Origin: Lysobacter solisilvae
Lineage (GTDB): Bacteria > Pseudomonadota > Gammaproteobacteria > Xanthomonadales > Xanthomonadaceae
Assembly (NCBI RefSeq): GCF_016613535.2
Contig: NZ_CP071518.1
Span: 2,356,001-2,420,000, forward strand
DNA length: 64,000 bases
Direction of reading: 5' to 3'
The stretch's first letter is position 1. The number at the start of each line of letters is the position of its first letter. Below the pieces are notes generated by a model. It saw only the letters and a list, made by a program, of their open reading frames with translations, did no database searches and had not been told where the DNA came from. Below, one piece after another: positions 60,166 to 64,000 of the stretch. The position numbers were made by a program, and so were the translations under genes.

Positions 60166-60627
60166 ATGGAGAAGATCTCCTCTTCGCAGACGTTCTTCAT
60201 GAAGCGGGTGTTTTCGGCGATCTGGTTCAGCTTCCTCGGCATCTTCGTCGCCACCGCGATCAAGGCAGGCGACTGGCGGGCATCGGCCGTGTTCATCATC
60301 CAGCCGCTCGTCATGGCCGTCATCGGCTACTTCATGTTCCGCCACCTCCTGTGGGGCCTTGCGGACGAGGTCCGTGACGCCGGGACGCACCTGGTGGTTC
60401 GCAAGGGTGACGTCGAGGAGCGGATCGCGCTGGCGTCCGTGATCAACGTGGATTCCTCGCGCTACGCCAACCCCAGGCGGATCACCCTGCGTTTGCGCCA
60501 GCCGGGAAAGCTCGGCGACGAGGTGGTGTTCATTCCGCGCGGCTCGTTCCAGTTCAATCCCTTTGCGCGCAATCCGGTCGCCGAGGCACTGATCGTGCGC
60601 ATCGACGCGCTTCGCCAGAAGGGCTGA
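60166..60627 (+). CDS. Membrane protein of unknown function between dapD and yffB
   Basis: 153 residues with GAGG before the ATG. Two hydrophobic helices (about residues 17-33 and 42-65) are followed by a soluble beta-rich part: DEVRDAGTHLVVRKGDVEERIALASVINVDSSRYANPRRITLRL, resembling small PH-like (DUF304-type) domains. Only 8 bases separate it from dapD and 6 from yffB. I do not recognise a defined family. Confidence 0.75.
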   Translation: MEKISSSQTFFMKRVFSAIWFSFLGIFVATAIKAGDWRASAVFIIQPLVMAVIGYFMFRHLLWGLADEVRDAGTHLVVRKGDVEERIALASVINVDSSRYANPRRITLRLRQPGKLGDEVVFIPRGSFQFNPFARNPVAEALIVRIDALRQKG

Positions 60628-60633
60628 GACCCG

Positions 60634-60993
60634 ATGACCACGCTCTACGGCCTCAACAACTGCGATACCTGCAAGAAGGCCCGCAAGTGGCTCGACCGCT
60701 TCGGCGTCGCCCACACCTTCATTGACTACCGCGACAACCGGCAGGCGCCGGAGACGCTGGTGGAGTGGAGGGACAAACTCGGCGGCTGGGACGCGATGAT
60801 CAACAAGTCGTCCACGACCTGGCGCACGCTGCCCGACAACCGCAGGACGCCGGGCTCGGATGCCGAGTGGAAGCTTCTGCTGAAGGAGTACCCGCAGCTG
60901 ATCCGCCGGCCGGTCGTGGTGACCGACGACGGCACGGTGACGCAGGGATTCAGCGACAACGGATTCAAGAAGCGGTTCGGGGTAGGCGCATGA
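60634..60993 (+). CDS. yffB: YffB/Spx-type ArsC-family reductase
   Basis: 119 residues of the thioredoxin-like ArsC/Spx family. The [12 protein letters not shown] motif (Cys at about 10 and 13) and [23 protein letters not shown] and [11 protein letters not shown] match YffB, a glutathione-dependent oxidoreductase-like protein commonly found directly before dapE. Its stop overlaps the next start (ATGA at 60990). Confidence 0.92.
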   Translation: MTTLYGLNNCDTCKKARKWLDRFGVAHTFIDYRDNRQAPETLVEWRDKLGGWDAMINKSSTTWRTLPDNRRTPGSDAEWKLLLKEYPQLIRRPVVVTDDGTVTQGFSDNGFKKRFGVGA

Positions 60994-61217
60994 GCACACG
61001 CTGGATGGGGCTGCTGGTGGCGAGCCTGGCCTGCTTCGTCCTGGTCGGGCTCGGGACGGCCTGGCTGCTGGTCACCTATGGGCAGGCGCTGTTCCCACCC
61101 CATCTGACCGCGGCCCCCGAACTGCTGACGGGCGCGAGCGTCGGTGGCCTCTGCGGCCTGTCCCTCATCGCGTTGGAGTCCGCGCGCATGCGGCGTGCGC
61201 GGGGAGCGGCGGCATGA
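60990..61217 (+). CDS. Small two-helix membrane protein before dapE
   Basis: 75 residues. Two hydrophobic segments (about residues 7-29 and 44-62, [15 protein letters not shown]) and a short basic tail. It overlaps both neighbours by 4 bases (ATGA on each side), so translation is strongly coupled. No family recognised. Confidence 0.72.
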   Translation: MSTRWMGLLVASLACFVLVGLGTAWLLVTYGQALFPPHLTAAPELLTGASVGGLCGLSLIALESARMRRARGAAA

Positions 61218-62338
61218 GCGTATTGGCGTTGACCTGCGACCTGATCGCCCGGCCTTCGATCACCACCGACGATGCGGGTTGCCAGCAACTGATCGCGCAA
61301 CGCCTCGCGGCGGCGGGGTTCGCCTGCGAGCACCTGCGCTTCGGCGACGTCGACAACCTGTGGGCGACGCACGGCAACCATGGCCCGACGCTGGTGCTGC
61401 TGGGTCACACCGACGTGGTGCCGCCCGGTCCGCGCGAGGCCTGGTCCAGTGATCCGTTCGTGCCGGACATCCGCGACGGCGTGCTCTACGGCCGCGGCGC
61501 GGCGGACATGAAGGGCAGCGTGGCGGCTTTCGTCGTCGCGCTGGAACGCTTCGTCGAAGCGCATCCCGGCCACCGTGGCCGCGTCGCGCTGTTGCTGACG
61601 TCGGACGAAGAGGGCGACGCCGTCGACGGCGTGCGCCGCGTCGCCGATTTGTTCCGCGAGCGCGATGAGCGCATCGACTGGTGCGTGACGGGCGAACCTT
61701 CATCCAAGGCGGTGCTGGGCGACCTGCTGCGCGTCGGCCGCCGCGGCACGCTGTCGGCTACCCTGGCGGTGCGGGGCATCCAGGGTCACGTCGCCTATCC
61801 GGAAAAGGCCCGCAACCCGATCCACCAGGCGATGCCCGCGTTGGCGGAACTGGCGGCGCGGCAGTGGGATGAGGGGTTCGAGACCTTTCCGCCGACCAGC
61901 CTGCAGGTCAGCAACATCCATGCCGGCACCGGCGCGAACAACGTGATCCCGGGCGAGCTGCAGGTGTTGTTCAACCTGCGCTACAACCCGCACTGGCGCG
62001 CGGAGCAGCTCGAGCGCGAGTGCGAGAAGATCCTGCAGGCGCATGGCCTGGAGTATTCGGTGCACTGGCATCGCGGCGGGGAACCGTTCCATACGCCTGA
62101 AGGCCCGCTGCGCGCGGCGGCGCGCGAAGTGCTGACGCAGTTTGCCGGCGCGGCGCCGGAGGAAAGCACCGGCGGCGGCACGTCGGATGCACGCTTCATC
62201 GCGCCGCTGGGCGCGCAGTGCATCGAGATCGGTCCGGTGAATGCCAGCATCCACAAGGTGGATGAGCACGTGCGGGTGGCGGATCTGGAAGCGCTGCCGG
62301 ACCTGTATCTGCAGTTGCTGGAGCGGTTGCTGGGATAA
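61214..62338 (+). CDS. dapE: Succinyl-diaminopimelate desuccinylase
   Basis: 374 residues. Zinc ligands and catalytic acids appear in [40 protein letters not shown] and near the end in [31 protein letters not shown] marks the lid/dimerisation domain. DapE hydrolyses N-succinyl-L,L-diaminopimelate. It completes a dapD-to-dapE operon. Confidence 0.96.
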   Translation: MSVLALTCDLIARPSITTDDAGCQQLIAQRLAAAGFACEHLRFGDVDNLWATHGNHGPTLVLLGHTDVVPPGPREAWSSDPFVPDIRDGVLYGRGAADMKGSVAAFVVALERFVEAHPGHRGRVALLLTSDEEGDAVDGVRRVADLFRERDERIDWCVTGEPSSKAVLGDLLRVGRRGTLSATLAVRGIQGHVAYPEKARNPIHQAMPALAELAARQWDEGFETFPPTSLQVSNIHAGTGANNVIPGELQVLFNLRYNPHWRAEQLERECEKILQAHGLEYSVHWHRGGEPFHTPEGPLRAAAREVLTQFAGAAPEESTGGGTSDARFIAPLGAQCIEIGPVNASIHKVDEHVRVADLEALPDLYLQLLERLLG

Positions 62339-62387
62339 GAGCCCGCGGCCTGTGTTGCGCGTGTCGCGACGGGCCGCGCCATCCTGC

Positions 62388-62411
62388 CCCTCCCCCTTGA
62401 TCAGGGGAGGG
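62388..62411. terminator. Possible terminator between dapE and the acylase gene
   Basis: CCCTCCCC / GGGGAGGG stem with an 8-base loop containing TGATCA, between the convergent genes. No T run. Confidence 0.35.
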
Positions 62412-62425
62412 AACGCAGCATCAGC

Positions 62426-64000
62426 TCAGGGCCGCAGCCGCAACACATGCTCCGGCGGACCCGGCAGGAACGGCGTCGGCCTTCCGTGCACCCAGTCGTC
62501 ATGGCCCGCGCCCCAGTACGGCGACATCGGGTGCCCGCTCTGGCCGCCCGGCATGTGGATGAAGCCATCGGCTTCGCGCCCCGGAGAAACGACCATGCGT
62601 TCGGATGCGCCGAAATCCGGGTGCTGCACGCGCGGCATCGAAGCGTCACCGGCCAGCGGTTCGAAGGGCATGCACAAGGCAGGCTTGAGGAAGCCGGGCA
62701 GGGCACGCGACAGCGGGTGGCAGATGCGCGCGGTGTTCTGCTCGCCCCAGCTGCGCTGCGCCAGCGGGCCGATGGCTTCCAGGTCGCCGCGCACCTGTGC
62801 CGCCGCATCCTCGAACAACGCGTTCCAGCTCGCAAAGCGCGGCGGCAGCAGGTGCGCGGGACGCTGGGTGACCATCGGCCAGATGAAGCCTTCCTGCTGC
62901 GGCAGCCCCGGCATCTCGAAATCCTTGTCCAGCGCGGCGCGCGCCGGCCCGGTCAGGCCATCGACCACGCGCGTGTGCACCGCCAGCCGCCATGCGCGCG
63001 TCAGCCGATAGCTCACCGAATCCGGGCTGGCGCGTTCGGGCCGCGTTGCAGCGGCCGCGGCGAGCGCGCTGAGCGCGTCGGATCTGGCGACGCGCGCGCG
63101 ATCGTGGAGCAACTGCCACCACGGCTGGAGGAACAGCGCGCGGTCGTCCAGCTGCACGGCCAGCAGGTCGCGTTCGTCGAGGAATTTCTTCGCGAACAGG
63201 TCGTCGCGGATCTGCTTCGCGCGCGCGCCCAGGACGGCGCCCCCATCGCCGGCCAGGTCGAGGATCTCGTCGCCGACCACCCGGTTGTTGCCCGTCCACA
63301 GGCGCCCGCGCGTGGGCTGGAGCAGGGGCGCGCGCGATGTGCTGATCGGCCAGGGTCCGCAGGCGGTGCCGGTCGGAGCGGTCTCGACGGGAAGCTGCCC
63401 GTCGCATCCGGCTGCGCGTTGCGGGATCGGTCCGAGCCAGCGCCAGCCGATTGCGCCGTGGCGGTCGGCCAGCAGCATGTTCTGGGTTGGAATGGCCACG
63501 CGACGGGTGATCTCCACCGCGCTGGCCAGCGTGGATGCGTGGGCCATTTCGCCCAGGCCGACGTTGAGCGCCCCGGGCAGATGCGCGACCCAGCGCAGCG
63601 ACAACGCGCGGCCCTGCGCATCGCGGCCGATCACCGGGCCCCAGGCGGTTTCGTCGACGTCCATCGGCACAGGCGCGGCGCCGGCCACGACGATCGTTTC
63701 GCGGTGGCGCGTGGCCGGCACGCAGCCTGCCGTGGCGCGCTCGCCGCAGACGTCCTGCAAGGCCCAGTCCATCGTGTCGATGTAACTGTTCGTATACGCC
63801 CAGGCGACGTGGCCGTTGCTGCCGACCACCACGAACGGCAGGCCGGGCAGGGTGAAGCCGCCCATGTCGACGCGGCCGCCCGGCGCCTGGTCGTCGGCAT
63901 AGCGCAACTGCGCGCGGAACCACAGGTTGGGGGCGCGCAGGCCCAGGTGCATGTCGTCGGCGACGATCGCCCGGCCATCGCGCGTGGCCTCGCCGGAGAC
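62426..64000 (-). CDS. Penicillin acylase family protein (C-terminal part; runs off the right edge)
   Basis: 524 codons are visible. The first visible residues (VSGEATRDGRAIVADDMHLGL) correspond to the region just after the N-terminal nucleophile Ser of the beta chain, which would lie outside the window. Downstream signatures include LPGLPFVVVGSNGHVAWAYTN, DVDETAWGPVIG, RRVAIPTQNMLLADRHGAIGW and TGNNRVV. The family are Ntn-hydrolases, exported and self-cleaved, that deacylate beta-lactams or acyl-homoserine lactones. The substrate cannot be predicted. It converges on dapE. Confidence 0.9.
   Translation of the reverse strand, partial: VSGEATRDGRAIVADDMHLGLRAPNLWFRAQLRYADDQAPGGRVDMGGFTLPGLPFVVVGSNGHVAWAYTNSYIDTMDWALQDVCGERATAGCVPATRHRETIVVAGAAPVPMDVDETAWGPVIGRDAQGRALSLRWVAHLPGALNVGLGEMAHASTLASAVEITRRVAIPTQNMLLADRHGAIGWRWLGPIPQRAAGCDGQLPVETAPTGTACGPWPISTSRAPLLQPTRGRLWTGNNRVVGDEILDLAGDGGAVLGARAKQIRDDLFAKKFLDERDLLAVQLDDRALFLQPWWQLLHDRARVARSDALSALAAAAATRPERASPDSVSYRLTRAWRLAVHTRVVDGLTGPARAALDKDFEMPGLPQQEGFIWPMVTQRPAHLLPPRFASWNALFEDAAAQVRGDLEAIGPLAQRSWGEQNTARICHPLSRALPGFLKPALCMPFEPLAGDASMPRVQHPDFGASERMVVSPGREADGFIHMPGGQSGHPMSPYWGAGHDDWVHGRPTPFLPGPPEHVLRLRP

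Overview
The window is very G+C-rich, single-chromosome bacterial DNA with dense, mostly operonic genes. Gene content and order (maf-rng-yhdP-tldD; accA-tilS-xseB-ispA; the frr-uppS-cdsA-dxr-rseP-bamA-lpxD-fabZ-lpxA-lpxB-rnhB-dnaE chain without skp; map-glnD-dapD-dapE), a TonB with an alanine/leucine N-terminus and abundant short palindromic repeats fit a gammaproteobacterium of the Xanthomonadaceae (Lysobacter/Luteimonas-like). The genus is inference. No rRNA, tRNA, CRISPR array, prophage or transposase gene was seen.

Layout. 1-11.4 kb: partial tonB, a SIMPL lipoprotein, maf-rng-yhdP-tldD, then yjgA divergent from pmbA. 11.5-15.4 kb: a DUF4870 membrane protein, then an SH3-M48 metalloprotease overlapping a CHASE2 sensor. 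15.5-22.8 kb (minus strand): dnaE, accA, tilS, xseB, ispA. 22.9-27.2 kb: an accessory block of two related DUF1232-like genes around a CadC-type transcription factor and a lipoprotein. 27.3-39.6 kb (minus strand): the envelope-biogenesis chain from frr to rnhB, covering isoprenoid/undecaprenyl synthesis, CDP-diacylglycerol, site-2 protease, outer-membrane protein assembly and lipid A. 39.6-53.5 kb: accessory material splitting the usual rpsB-tsf-pyrH-frr cluster. It holds a cation efflux protein, pyrH, an AIM24-family gene, a 65-bp tandem repeat array, a LysR regulator and a MexEF-OprN-like efflux operon with two embedded short-chain dehydrogenases. 53.5-64 kb: tsf and rpsB on the minus strand, divergent map-glnD-dapD-(membrane protein)-yffB-(small membrane protein)-dapE, and a partial penicillin acylase.

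Four conserved genes (rng, yhdP, rseP, frr) carry a +1 insertion that turns GG/CC into GGG/CCC, and accA carries an in-frame amber codon. Removing the extra base or restoring CAG gives exactly family-length proteins, so these are more likely sequence errors than real losses. Accessory segments are bordered by palindromic elements of two families: GGCGGGT-N4-ACCCGCC elements with ATAGGGCGGGT ends, and paired repeats with CCCCGC..GCGGGG stems. The least explained features are the 65-bp array at 43.2-43.5 kb, the TIR-bounded palindromic elements, the CHASE2/M48 pair and the DUF1232-like pair.
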